From Parvibaculum sp. (GTDB lineage: Bacteria > Pseudomonadota > Alphaproteobacteria > Parvibaculales > Parvibaculaceae): a stretch of DNA of 64,000 bases. Within the stretch, counting starts at the first letter, position 1, and each line of letters opens with the position of its first letter. The notes beneath the pieces are model-generated. The model saw nothing but the letters and a program-made list of their open reading frames with translations, had not been told where the DNA came from and searched no databases. Location of the stretch: NCBI GenBank assembly GCA_030645235.1, contig JAUSMV010000012.1, forward strand, positions 799,477 through 863,476. Reading direction: 5' to 3'. The position numbers and the translations under genes are program-made. Below, one piece after another: positions 42,190 to 50,171 of the stretch.

Positions 42190-42975
42190 ATGTCGGAAAT
42201 TCAAGGGGCGGGACTCATACCGGCGGCGACTATTTTGCTGGTGCGTGACGGCGCGGCGGGTCTGGAAGTGTTCATGGTGGTGCGTCATCACAAGATCGAT
42301 TCATTTTCCGGCGCGTTGGTTTTTCCCGGCGGCAAGGTCGACAAAGGCGATACGCATGAAAGCGTGCGCACGCGCATTGACGGCGCGGAGGGACTGGACG
42401 ATTGGGAATTTTCGATGCGCGTCGCGGCGATCCGCGAAGCCTATGAAGAATGCGGCGTGCTGCTGGCGCGCGAAGAGCGCACGGGCAAGCTCGTTGATGC
42501 GGCCAAGCTCACCGCCCTTGAGCCGATGCGTGCGGGCCTTAACAGGAATGAGCTGACCATCGGCGAGTTGATGGAAAAGGGCGGGATGCGTCTTGCCGCT
42601 GATTTGCTGACACCGTTTGCGCATTGGATCACACCCAACATTATGCCGAAGCGTTTTGATACGCGCTTCTATCTTGCTGCGGCCCCTGAAGATCATCTGG
42701 CTGTGCATGACGGCTCGGAGTCGGTCGATAGTGTCTGGATTCGTCCGGCAGATGCGATGGCGGAAAATGACGCGGGCACGAAGACCGTGATCTTCCCGAC
42801 ACGGATGAATGTGCTGAAGCTCGGACGTTCACCCAATATCGGCCACGCGATTGAGACGGCGCGGGCGACGCCTGTGGTGACGGTTGAGCCGAGGGTTGAC
42901 GGCAAGGTTTTGCGCATTCCGGCGGAAGCGGGATACGGCGTAACGGAAGAACCGCTGACGAATGTGAGGCCGTGA
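42190..42975 (+). CDS. NUDIX hydrolase (NUDT19-like)
   Basis: This 261-residue protein has a NUDIX box split by an insertion, as in the NUDT19/RP2p group: FPGGKVDKGDT, then about 33 residues later REAYEECGVLL, with the metal-binding glutamates EECG. The protein begins GAGLIPAATILLVRDG and has YLAAAPEDHLAVHDGSESVDSVW in the second half. Related enzymes hydrolyse CoA or CoA esters to release 3',5'-ADP. The function of this one is otherwise unknown. Confidence 0.85.
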   Translation: MSEIQGAGLIPAATILLVRDGAAGLEVFMVVRHHKIDSFSGALVFPGGKVDKGDTHESVRTRIDGAEGLDDWEFSMRVAAIREAYEECGVLLAREERTGKLVDAAKLTALEPMRAGLNRNELTIGELMEKGGMRLAADLLTPFAHWITPNIMPKRFDTRFYLAAAPEDHLAVHDGSESVDSVWIRPADAMAENDAGTKTVIFPTRMNVLKLGRSPNIGHAIETARATPVVTVEPRVDGKVLRIPAEAGYGVTEEPLTNVRP

Positions 42976-43127
42976 AAAAGCGGGGATAGGGGCATTTTCG
43001 GGCTCGCGATATGCTTGGTTCAATCAGTATTTCTTGCAAGAGATCGAGTGTTTCCATGCAGAGATCGTTAGTCGGTTTGCCGAGTGTCCGGAGCGTGTCA
43101 AAAAAATGAAATCCCCGGGCGGGGATA
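42976..43127 (-). repeat. Dispersed ~150-bp repeat, copy 2
   Basis: The reverse complement of 42976-43080 matches 14897-14998, including a 29-base identical run and TTGCAAGAAAT, and similarity continues with lower identity to about 43127. It starts immediately after the stop codon of the NUDIX gene, as copy 1 lies immediately after the stop of the SRPBCC gene; both are therefore on the 3' side of a gene. Double-hairpin units follow on the other side in both copies. Confidence 0.8.
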
Positions 43128-43151
43128 GACCATAATATCGCGCGATTTAAT

Positions 43152-43207
43152 CCCCACCTCTCCCATGCGGGGAGATCAAAAAAATTGTTTTTGATTTTTG
43201 GGTGGGG
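43152..43207. repeat. Double-hairpin repeat, unit B1
   Basis: The unit has a C-rich arm (CCCCACCTCTCCC), a small hairpin (CTCCC...GGGGAG), a perfect A/T hairpin (ATCAAAAAAATTG, TTTTTGAT) and a closing G-rich arm (GGGTGGGGA). Same plan as A1 and C1-C3, but all arms differ in sequence. Confidence 0.65.
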
Positions 43208-43277
43208 ATAAGTGGCGAAAAATAATCCCCGCCTGACTTAATTGTCGAAAATAAATTTATCCCCGTGGGAAAGTAAG

Positions 43278-43330
43278 ACCCTCACCCAAAACGCGTTTCG
43301 CGTTTTGGCCTCCCCACGAGGGGGAGGCGG
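43278..43330. repeat. Double-hairpin repeat, unit B2
   Basis: This unit lies directly downstream of nadK (minus strand). CCCTCACCC-CAAAACGCG-TTT-CGCGTTTTG is followed by CCTCCCC-ACGA-GGGGGAGG. Here the A/T stem is replaced by AAAACGCG/CGCGTTTT, which is still perfectly palindromic. It may act as a terminator for nadK. Confidence 0.65.
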
Positions 43331-43339
43331 AAGAAAAGA

Positions 43340-44107
43340 TCAGTACAAAAACTGTTCTGTCAGGATGCGTTCGTCGAGGCTGTGGCCTTCGTCGAACATC
43401 ATCAGGAGGTCAATCGTCGTGTCTTCTTCGACGGTGACTTCGACGACGTCGCGGAATTCGCGATGGTCGGCGACGGCGCTGATGGGGCGCTTTTCGGGTT
43501 CGAGAATTTCAAAGCGGACTTTCGCGCGATGCGAGAGCAGGGCACCGCGCCAACGGCGGGGGCGGAAGGCGCTGATGGGGGTCAGCGCGAGGAGTGCTGC
43601 ATCAATCGGGATAATTGGTCCTTGTGCGGATAAATTATAGGCGGTTGATCCGGCGGGCGTTGAGACGAGGACGCCGTCGCAGCTCAGTTCGGCCATGCGG
43701 ACTTTGCCATCGATGGAGATGCGGATTTTGGCGGCCTGATAGGTTTCGCGCAAAAGCGAGACTTCATTGATGGCGAGGGCTTCATGTTTCGTGCCGTTGG
43801 CCAGCGTCGCATGCATGCGCAGCGGATGGAGGCGCGCGATGTCGGCGGCGTCGAGACGCTCGAGCAACTGGTCGTCGCGATATTCGTTCATCAGAAAGCC
43901 GACCGAGCCGAGGTTCATGCCGTAGATCGGAATTTTGCGATGCATATGCTTGTGCAAAGTCTGCAGCATCAGCCCGTCGCCGCCGAGGGCGACGATGACA
44001 TCGGCTTCGGCGGGCGCGGCATTGCCGTAAGCCGCGATGAGACGGCCAAGGGCGTCCTGAGCTTCGGGCACGTCGGTTGCCACAAACGCAATATTTTTGA
44101 ACTTCAT
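43340..44107 (-). CDS. nadK: NAD kinase
   Basis: This 255-residue enzyme phosphorylates NAD to NADP. It has the GGDG catalytic motif in [16 protein letters not shown], the NE motif region [12 protein letters not shown], the conserved D in [21 protein letters not shown], and [19 protein letters not shown]. It is shorter than E. coli NadK, as is typical of alphaproteobacteria. It is the last gene of an operon with moaA (24-base spacing). Confidence 0.95.
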   Translation of the reverse strand: MKFKNIAFVATDVPEAQDALGRLIAAYGNAAPAEADVIVALGGDGLMLQTLHKHMHRKIPIYGMNLGSVGFLMNEYRDDQLLERLDAADIARLHPLRMHATLANGTKHEALAINEVSLLRETYQAAKIRISIDGKVRMAELSCDGVLVSTPAGSTAYNLSAQGPIIPIDAALLALTPISAFRPRRWRGALLSHRAKVRFEILEPEKRPISAVADHREFRDVVEVTVEEDTTIDLLMMFDEGHSLDERILTEQFLY

Positions 44108-44131
44108 AAGTTCCGTTCCATCTGGATTTCT

Positions 44132-45169
44132 TCAGCCACCGGTCAGTGACATGTGGCGGGCGACAGCGGGCTTAGCGTGATCGCGGTCGATGACGAAATC
44201 ATGGCCTTTGGGTTTGCGGCCGATGGCTTCGTCGATGGCATCGTTGAGAAGAGCGCCGCTTGGGTCATTGCGGAGCGCGGCGCGCAGATCGGCGTCGTCG
44301 TTCTGGCCCAGGCACATGAAGAGCTGGCCGGTGCAGGTGAGGCGGACGCGGTTGCAGCTTTCGCAGAAATTATGCGTGAGCGGTGTGATGAGGCCGAGCT
44401 TGCCGCCTGTTTCTTTGATGCGCACATAGCGCGCGGGACCGCCGGTGCGGTCGGGCAGATCGGAAAGCGTCCAGCGGGCTTCCAAAGTTTCGCGGACGCG
44501 CGACAGCGGCAGATATTGGTCGGTGCGGTCGCCGTCAATGTCGCCCATCGGCATGGTCTCGATGAGCGTGAGGTCGTGACCCTCACCATGCGCCCATTCG
44601 ATGAGAGACGGAATTTCGTCTTCGTTCTCGCCTTTGAGCGCGACCGTGTTGATTTTGACTTTGAGGCCCGCGCGCGTCGCCGCTTTAATGCCGTCGAGGA
44701 CCTGATTGAGGCGACCCCAGCGCGTGATGCGGGCGAAATTTTTATCGTCCAGCGTGTCGAGCGAGACATTGATGCGGCGGATGCCGGCGGCGTAAAGGTC
44801 GTCAGCATATTTCGCGAGCTGGCTGCCATTGGTGGTGAGAGTCAATTCGTCCAATGCGCCGGTGTCGAGATGGCGGCCGAGATTGCGGATCAGCGTCATC
44901 ACATCGCGGCGCACGAGAGGCTCGCCGCCTGTGAGGCGGAGCTTGCGCACGCCCTTGGCTATGAAGGCCGAGCAAAGCTGGTCGAGTTCCTCGAGCGTCA
45001 GGATTTCGGGCTTTGGCAGGAAGGTCATGTGCTCCGACATGCAATAGGTGCAGCGGAAGTCGCAGCGGTCGGTCACCGAGACGCGCAGATAAGTAACCGC
45101 ACGGCCGAAGGGGTCAATCATCGGGGCGGTGGCGTCAGACGGGGTCACGTGGCGCGGCTCAACGGTCAT
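44132..45169 (-). CDS. moaA: GTP 3',8-cyclase MoaA
   Basis: This 345-residue radical SAM enzyme makes 3',8-cyclo-GTP, the first step of molybdopterin synthesis. The N-terminal [4Fe-4S] cluster is held by Cys36, Cys40, Cys43 ([12 protein letters not shown]) and the C-terminal cluster by the cysteines in [16 protein letters not shown]. The protein ends SLTGG, matching the conserved C-terminal Gly-Gly of MoaA. It is cotranscribed with nadK. The molybdenum-enzyme gene at 50.2 kb would need its product. Confidence 0.96.
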   Translation of the reverse strand: MTVEPRHVTPSDATAPMIDPFGRAVTYLRVSVTDRCDFRCTYCMSEHMTFLPKPEILTLEELDQLCSAFIAKGVRKLRLTGGEPLVRRDVMTLIRNLGRHLDTGALDELTLTTNGSQLAKYADDLYAAGIRRINVSLDTLDDKNFARITRWGRLNQVLDGIKAATRAGLKVKINTVALKGENEDEIPSLIEWAHGEGHDLTLIETMPMGDIDGDRTDQYLPLSRVRETLEARWTLSDLPDRTGGPARYVRIKETGGKLGLITPLTHNFCESCNRVRLTCTGQLFMCLGQNDDADLRAALRNDPSGALLNDAIDEAIGRKPKGHDFVIDRDHAKPAVARHMSLTGG

Positions 45170-45284
45170 GACCGATATATAGCATCGGGTCAGGAGAATT
45201 TCGCCCCCCGATTTTCATTCCCTGATTGGTCATTTCCCCTGATGCGGGCTAGCCTCTGGGCCAAGAATCCAAGGGGGAGAGCCA

Positions 45285-46784
45285 ATGTCCGGCGCACATT
45301 ATATATTGTCGATTGATCAGGGCACGACGAGCACGCGGGCGCTGCTGTTCGATGAGGCGGGCTCGCCCATGCGGGTGAAGCAGAAGGACCTGCGCCAGAT
45401 CTTTCCGCAGGACGGCTGGGTGGAGCATGACGCCAATGAGATTTGGGAGGCGACGCTCGACGTGGCGCGGGGGTTGCTGACGTCCGGCACCCATGCTGAC
45501 AACATCGCGGCGATCGGTATTACCAATCAGCGCGAGACGACGGTGCTGTGGGAGCGGGCGACGGGCAAGCCGCTGCACAATGCCATCGTCTGGCAGGACC
45601 GGCGGACGGCGGAGCTTTGCGCGAAGCTGAAAGCGGAAGGCAAGGAGGCCATTGTCCAAAAAAAGACGGGGTTGCTGCTGGACCCTTATTTCTCCGGCAC
45701 GAAGCTTGCCTGGTTGCTCGATCATATTCCCGATGCGCGCGCGCGGGCGAAGAAGGGCGAGTTGTGTTTCGGTACGATTGACTCGTGGCTCATCTACAAG
45801 CTCACGGGCGGTAAGGAACATGTGACGGATGCGACGAATGCGTCGCGCACGTTGCTCTTCAACATTGCCACACAGGATTGGGATGATGAAATCCTCGGCT
45901 GGTTTGATATTCCGCGCGGGCTTTTGCCGGAGGTGAAAGATTGCTGTGCGGATTTCGGGCTGACTGACCCCGCTTTGTTTGGTTTGCCGATCCGCATTGC
46001 CGGTGTGGCGGGCGATCAGCAGGCAGCGACGGTGGGGCAGGCGTGTTTTGAACCCGGGTTGATGAAATCAACTTACGGCACGGGTTGTTTTGCGATGCTC
46101 AATACGGGTGCCGCTCAAGTGACCAGCAAAAATCGTTTGCTGACGACGGTGGCCTACCGGCTCGGCGGTGAAGTGACTTATGCGCTGGAGGGGTCGATCT
46201 TCATGGCGGGCGCGATCATGCAGTGGTTGCGCGATGAAATGGGTCTCATCAAAAAAGCATCTGACAGTGCAAGGCTGGCTGAGAAGGCGGACCCGAATTC
46301 GTCGGTTGTATTGGTGCCTGCGTTTACGGGGCTTGGTGCGCCTTACTGGGACCCGCATGCGCGGGCGGCGATTTTCGGCATGGTGCGCGATACGGGTGCG
46401 CCGGAAATTGTGCGGGCCGCGATTGAGAGCGTGTCGTTTCAGACGCGAGATCTGATGGACGCGATGGGGGCCGACATGAAAGCGGCGGGGCTTGGCGATC
46501 CGCAAGCCTTGCGCGTCGATGGCGGCATGGTGATGAATGACTGGTTCATGCAGAACCTCACCGACATGATCGGCCGTCCCGTTGAGCGCCCTGCCGTGAC
46601 GGAGACAACGGCGCTGGGCGCGGCCTATCTCGCCGGTATGCAGGTCGGGTTCTATGGCTCGACGGCGGATGTCGCAAAGAACTGGCAATGCGAGCGCCGC
46701 TTTGCGCCGGTGATGGCGGAGGCGGAGCGGGATGTGCGGTACGGGCGTTGGATGCAGGCGGTTGGAAGGGTGTTGGTGAAGTGA
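45285..46784 (+). CDS. glpK: Glycerol kinase
   Basis: This 499-residue FGGY-family kinase phosphorylates glycerol to sn-glycerol 3-phosphate. The phosphate-binding loop [16 protein letters not shown] opens the protein, and [15 protein letters not shown] and the C-terminal [11 protein letters not shown] (adenosine binding) are typical. The ribosome-binding site AAGGGGGA precedes the start. No glpF or glpD gene is adjacent, so the glycerol pathway is not clustered here. Confidence 0.95.
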   Translation: MSGAHYILSIDQGTTSTRALLFDEAGSPMRVKQKDLRQIFPQDGWVEHDANEIWEATLDVARGLLTSGTHADNIAAIGITNQRETTVLWERATGKPLHNAIVWQDRRTAELCAKLKAEGKEAIVQKKTGLLLDPYFSGTKLAWLLDHIPDARARAKKGELCFGTIDSWLIYKLTGGKEHVTDATNASRTLLFNIATQDWDDEILGWFDIPRGLLPEVKDCCADFGLTDPALFGLPIRIAGVAGDQQAATVGQACFEPGLMKSTYGTGCFAMLNTGAAQVTSKNRLLTTVAYRLGGEVTYALEGSIFMAGAIMQWLRDEMGLIKKASDSARLAEKADPNSSVVLVPAFTGLGAPYWDPHARAAIFGMVRDTGAPEIVRAAIESVSFQTRDLMDAMGADMKAAGLGDPQALRVDGGMVMNDWFMQNLTDMIGRPVERPAVTETTALGAAYLAGMQVGFYGSTADVAKNWQCERRFAPVMAEAERDVRYGRWMQAVGRVLVK

Positions 46785-46827
46785 GGGGCTTTTCCCTGAG
46801 ATGTGGCGGCGAATTCGGAAATGTTAG

Positions 46828-47223
46828 ATGACACAGAAACTGGCGGGATTTCACGACGCTGAACTGGTCGGCCTCGATGCAAATCGAAATGAAAGATCGT
46901 TGTCGTTGCGATTCAGGCGTGTTGATAATTCTGTATCGACGCTTCACATCGAGGGTGTTTCAGCTTTCCGCATTACAGATTTCGTCAATCAGAATGTCGT
47001 TTCCAGATTGCTTGAATCTTCAAGCTACGTCTTTTCGAAGGATGAAATTTCTCGCCAAGTCGAGTGGTTGTGCAGCCTTAGCGACTCTGTGACTTGGGCG
47101 ACCGGCGAGAAAATTGATTTGATACAAAAAGAAATTTCGGAAGGCTCGTTGCTGCTTTTGGTTTTGGAACCTTCTTGCGGAGCTGAATTTGCCGCTTTGG
47201 CCCGGTCCTATTCGCTGTATTAG
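46828..47223 (+). CDS. Unknown 131-residue protein
   Basis: I do not recognise this gene. The protein is soluble, beta-rich at the N-terminus (FHDAELVGLDANRNERSLSL, FRRVDNSVSTLHIEGV) and helical at the centre. Its base composition is more A+T rich than that of its neighbours, and it is followed by a cluster of repeats, so it may have been acquired. Similar short proteins occur as immunity or SMI1-like proteins, but this is only a resemblance. Confidence 0.5.
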   Translation: MTQKLAGFHDAELVGLDANRNERSLSLRFRRVDNSVSTLHIEGVSAFRITDFVNQNVVSRLLESSSYVFSKDEISRQVEWLCSLSDSVTWATGEKIDLIQKEISEGSLLLLVLEPSCGAEFAALARSYSLY

Positions 47224-47292
47224 GCCAGAGCAGGTGTTGGTGAGGTAGGGTTCTGTCGCCAATGTTTTTTTGTTGTTCTCGTTTTTTGCTTA

Positions 47293-47371
47293 ACCCTCCC
47301 CCTCCTTATTTTTTGCGCCTACGCGCAATGTGAGGGAGGGTCAAAAAATCGCAGATTTTTTGGGGCGGGGG
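47293..47371. repeat. Double-hairpin repeat, unit C1
   Basis: CCCTCCC...GGGAGGG enclosing an inner hairpin (TTGCGC/GCGCAA), then TCAAAAAATCGCAGATTTTTT and GGGGCGGGGG. The first stem has a longer loop than in A1. Confidence 0.7.
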
Positions 47372-47411
47372 AACGAGGTCCAATGAGAGTTCGGACGTTG
47401 CGTTGAATATT

Positions 47412-47466
47412 GCGCCCCCGCCCCAAACGGCGAGACGCCGTTTGACCCTCCCTCGAGGGGAGGGTT
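47412..47466. repeat. Double-hairpin repeat, unit C2 (inverse orientation)
   Basis: CGCCCCCGCCCC, then the perfect palindrome CAAACGGCGAGACGCCGTTTG, then ACCCTCCC-TCGAG-GGGAGGGT. The internal stem has no A/T run but keeps full pairing; the orientation is opposite to C1. Confidence 0.7.
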
Positions 47467-47533
47467 GGAGAGAAAGAGGTTGCCGCGTCGGCCAAGGGGC
47501 CTCCTTGCAATGACGGAAGAAAAAGGAAGGAAG

Positions 47534-47590
47534 ACCCCCACCCAAAAAATCAAAGACGATTTTTTGACCTCCCCACAAGGGGGAGGTGGG
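47534..47590. repeat. Double-hairpin repeat, unit C3 (inverse orientation)
   Basis: GACCCCCACCC, then AAAAAATC-AAAGAC-GATTTTTT, then CCTCCCC-ACAA-GGGGGAGG. It lies 62 bases upstream of the FAD-linked dehydrogenase gene. Confidence 0.7.
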
Positions 47591-47652
47591 AAGTAAGACG
47601 GCATGCTTTTTTCGCGCTATAGTGTTGAAAACAGGATTTCGGGAGAAGGCTC

Positions 47653-49059
47653 ATGGATGATCTCATTGCGAAGCTGAAAGCAGCGCTTGGTCCTTCGGGC
47701 GTGCTGGAAGGCGCGGAAGCGCTGGAGAAGGCGCAGGGCGGCTGGAGCAAGCTCGGGACGCCCAAGGCGGTGTTGCGGCCGGCATCAACAGAAGACGTGT
47801 CCAAGGCGCTGAAGCTCTGCCATGCGGCGGGCGAGGGCGTTGTGCCGTGGGGTGGCAAGACGGGGCTTGTGGAAGGCGGCGAAGCGGACGGGCATATTGC
47901 ACTGTCGCTTGACCGGATGAACAAGATTGAAGAGATCGATGTGGCCGGTGGCACGGCGACGGTGCAGGCCGGTTGCGTGTTGCAGACGGTGTGCGAAACG
48001 GTGGACGGCAAAGGCGCGCTCTTCCCGCTCGACATCGGTGCGCGCGGCTCGGCGACGATTGGCGGCAATATCTCGACCAATGCAGGCGGCAACCGCGTGA
48101 TCCGCTATGGCATGATGCGCGACATGGTGCTGGGGCTTGAGGCCGTGCTGGCCGATGGTACAGTGCTCTCGTCGATGAACCATCTCATCAAAAATAATGC
48201 GGGCTATGACCTGAAGCAGTTGTTTCTCGGCTCGGAAGGTACGCTGGGCGTCGTGACACGCGCGGTGTTGCGTTTGCGCCCCAAACCGCTGAGCCAGGAC
48301 ACGGCTTTTGTGGCGGTCGATAGTTTTGAGCAGTTGCCGGTTTTCCTGCGTCATATGGAACGCGCGCTTGGCGGCACGCTGTCGGCATTTGAAGTCATGT
48401 GGGCGGATTTTTATAAGCTCGTGACGTCGGAGCCTGCCAAGGGTAAGGCACCGCTCGACTATGGTCATCCCTATTATGTGCTCATTGAATCGATGGGCGG
48501 CGATCAGGAAGATGATTCAGCGCGGTTTGAAAAGGCGCTGATGGCGGCGCTGGAAGCGGGCGAAGTCAGCGATGCTGTGATTGCGAAAAATCAGGCCGAG
48601 CGCGATGCCATGTGGGGCTTGCGCGACGATGTGGGGCAGGTGGCGCGGAACTTCCCTATTTTCACTTTCGATGTGAGCCTCAAGATTGCGGATATGGAAA
48701 GCTATATTGCGGAAGTGGCCGAAGGGCTCAATGCGCAATGGCCCGCCAATTCGCTGATGGTGTTTGGTCATCTGGGTGACGGCAACCTGCATGTCATTCC
48801 GGGCACGCTGCCGGACCACTCACCGGCGACGCGGAAGGCGGTGGAGCAGATTGTCTATAGTGCGCTCAGGAAGCGCGGCGGGTCGGTGTCCGCCGAACAC
48901 GGCATTGGTCTGGAGAAGCGCGACTATCTCGGCTGGACACGTTCGCCTGAAGAAGTGGCGCTGATGCGCGTGCTCAAAACCGCGCTTGATCCGAAGAACA
49001 TTCTCAATCCGGGCAAGGTGCTTGAGCCGCTGGTGCCGCATGCGAAGGCGGCAGAATGA
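47653..49059 (+). CDS. FAD-linked oxidoreductase (D-2-hydroxyacid dehydrogenase, GlcD-like)
   Basis: This 468-residue flavoprotein has a VAO/PCMH-type FAD-binding domain (about residues 40-220): VPWGGKTGLVEGG, ATIGGNISTNAGGNRVIRYG, GMMRDMVLGLEAVLADG and GSEGTLGVVTRA. The C-terminal substrate-binding part has FGHLGDGNLHVIP (metal-binding His) and SVSAEHGIGLEKR, as in D-lactate and D-2-hydroxyglutarate dehydrogenases. The acid substrate is unknown. The stop overlaps the start of the next gene (ATGA, 49056-49059). Confidence 0.9.
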   Translation: MDDLIAKLKAALGPSGVLEGAEALEKAQGGWSKLGTPKAVLRPASTEDVSKALKLCHAAGEGVVPWGGKTGLVEGGEADGHIALSLDRMNKIEEIDVAGGTATVQAGCVLQTVCETVDGKGALFPLDIGARGSATIGGNISTNAGGNRVIRYGMMRDMVLGLEAVLADGTVLSSMNHLIKNNAGYDLKQLFLGSEGTLGVVTRAVLRLRPKPLSQDTAFVAVDSFEQLPVFLRHMERALGGTLSAFEVMWADFYKLVTSEPAKGKAPLDYGHPYYVLIESMGGDQEDDSARFEKALMAALEAGEVSDAVIAKNQAERDAMWGLRDDVGQVARNFPIFTFDVSLKIADMESYIAEVAEGLNAQWPANSLMVFGHLGDGNLHVIPGTLPDHSPATRKAVEQIVYSALRKRGGSVSAEHGIGLEKRDYLGWTRSPEEVALMRVLKTALDPKNILNPGKVLEPLVPHAKAAE

Positions 49060-49361
49060 AAGCGACCTATTGGATATTTGGCGGGTTGGTGCTGGCAGGG
49101 GCAGCCGGTCTTGCTTATGCCTCATCGCCAGATGCGTGGTCCGATCTTGATAAGGCCGTGCGGGAGGCCTGCATTGAGCGGAGCGACCTCAAGGACGCGC
49201 AGATCGAGGGCGGGCTGACTGATTTTGAAGGTCATGTTGTGGCGACTGTCAAAGGGACATGGAAGCCGGATCATATGAAGGGTGCGAGCGCGACATTCAT
49301 GTGTCTCTATGACAAGCGCGCCAAGACGGCTGAGACAAGCGAAGCCGGGCAGTTTCCCTGA
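49056..49361 (+). CDS. Small secreted or membrane-anchored protein, unknown
   Basis: This 101-residue protein starts with an uncleaved-signal-like helix (MKATYWIFGGLVLAGAAGLA) followed by a small exported domain with two cysteines (EACIERSDL and ATFMCLYDKR), which may form a disulfide. It overlaps the FAD-linked dehydrogenase gene by four bases and so is likely made with it, perhaps as a partner. No function is known to me. Confidence 0.6.
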   Translation: MKATYWIFGGLVLAGAAGLAYASSPDAWSDLDKAVREACIERSDLKDAQIEGGLTDFEGHVVATVKGTWKPDHMKGASATFMCLYDKRAKTAETSEAGQFP

Positions 49362-49383
49362 TTTTGGATTGATATAAAGCAAT

Positions 49384-49416
49384 GCGGCGGAACCGAAGTT
49401 CCGCCGCTTTTATTTT
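49384..49416 (+). terminator. Strong intrinsic terminator
   Basis: GCGGCGGAAC-CGAA-GTTCCGCCGC is a perfect 10-bp stem with a tetraloop, followed by TTTTATTTT. It ends the FAD-dehydrogenase operon and, being at the end of two convergent genes (stop of the Spy-like gene at 49432), may act for both. Confidence 0.85.
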
Positions 49417-49431
49417 AGCCGTCAGATCAGA

Positions 49432-49980
49432 TTACTGTTCAACGGGCGCTTCAGGAGCAGCAGGCTTGTCGCCGTGATGCTTGTAACCGGCCTTGTGCTT
49501 CCAATCTCCGTGACCTTTGCGGCCATGACGCATGCCTTCTTTGTCCATCACCTGCTTCTGCTCGACACTGAGCGAGGCATAAAGTTTGGTGAGGACAGGT
49601 TTGGTGGCTTTCAGATTGCTGAGCTTTGTTTCCAGGCCCTGTTCCATCATGGCCTGACGCTCGATGATGGTCGGGCGCTTCTTGTCGTCGCCGGCGGCTT
49701 TGCGGGCGGCAACGCGATCAAGGCATGACTTTTCTGCTGCGGCAGCCTGCGCGGTCAGCGTGTCTTCGTAGGCTGTCCATGCGGCTGTCTGAGCTGCAGT
49801 CGGTTTGAGTTTGGCTTCGAGCTCGGCGAGTTTGCCGATTTCGCGGGCGTTGCGATCTGAGCATGAGACGGCGTGGCGCTCAGAGCGATCACCATGCGGT
49901 GCCTTGTCGGCGAGGGCGAATGTGCTGACGCCAAGCGCCGTGGAGAGAATGACCGCACCGGTCAGGAAAAGTTTATTCAT
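49432..49980 (-). CDS. Spy/CpxP family periplasmic protein (LTxxQ-type)
   Basis: This 182-residue protein has a signal peptide (to about residue 24, AVILSTALGVSTFALA) and a helical mature part in which LTKLYASLSVEQKQVMD is a variant of the LTxxQ motif, as in Spy and CpxP. Members bind periplasmic proteins as chaperones or sense envelope stress. The C-terminal 30 residues are rich in Lys, His, Gly and Pro, and may bind metal. It stands alone and is divergent from the CoxL-like gene. Confidence 0.85.
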   Translation of the reverse strand: MNKLFLTGAVILSTALGVSTFALADKAPHGDRSERHAVSCSDRNAREIGKLAELEAKLKPTAAQTAAWTAYEDTLTAQAAAAEKSCLDRVAARKAAGDDKKRPTIIERQAMMEQGLETKLSNLKATKPVLTKLYASLSVEQKQVMDKEGMRHGRKGHGDWKHKAGYKHHGDKPAAPEAPVEQ

Positions 49981-50171
49981 TGGTCTTGGACCTCATTTGT
50001 GTGGTGTACCCCCACGCTTAAACAAACGCAGGCTCAAAGCTTTTCCGTCGGGATTCTTTTGTGTTCATTTCATGGCGGAAATTAGCGGTTTGTGGCGGAG
50101 GGCGCTTGCGATAGTCTTGCCGCCAAAGCGTTCCTTCGGGAGGGCGAAACTCCAGAAACAGGGTTCTGAGC

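Noticed and set aside
44153..45316. A 387-codon open frame antisense to moaA
   Set aside because: moaA is certain on the minus strand with both Fe-S cluster motifs; the plus-strand frame crosses into the moaA-glpK gap and the glpK start in another frame.
47293..47590. CRISPR array because of repeated short units
   Set aside because: Units vary in sequence and orientation, are palindromic throughout, and are not separated by unique spacers of constant length; no cas genes are present.
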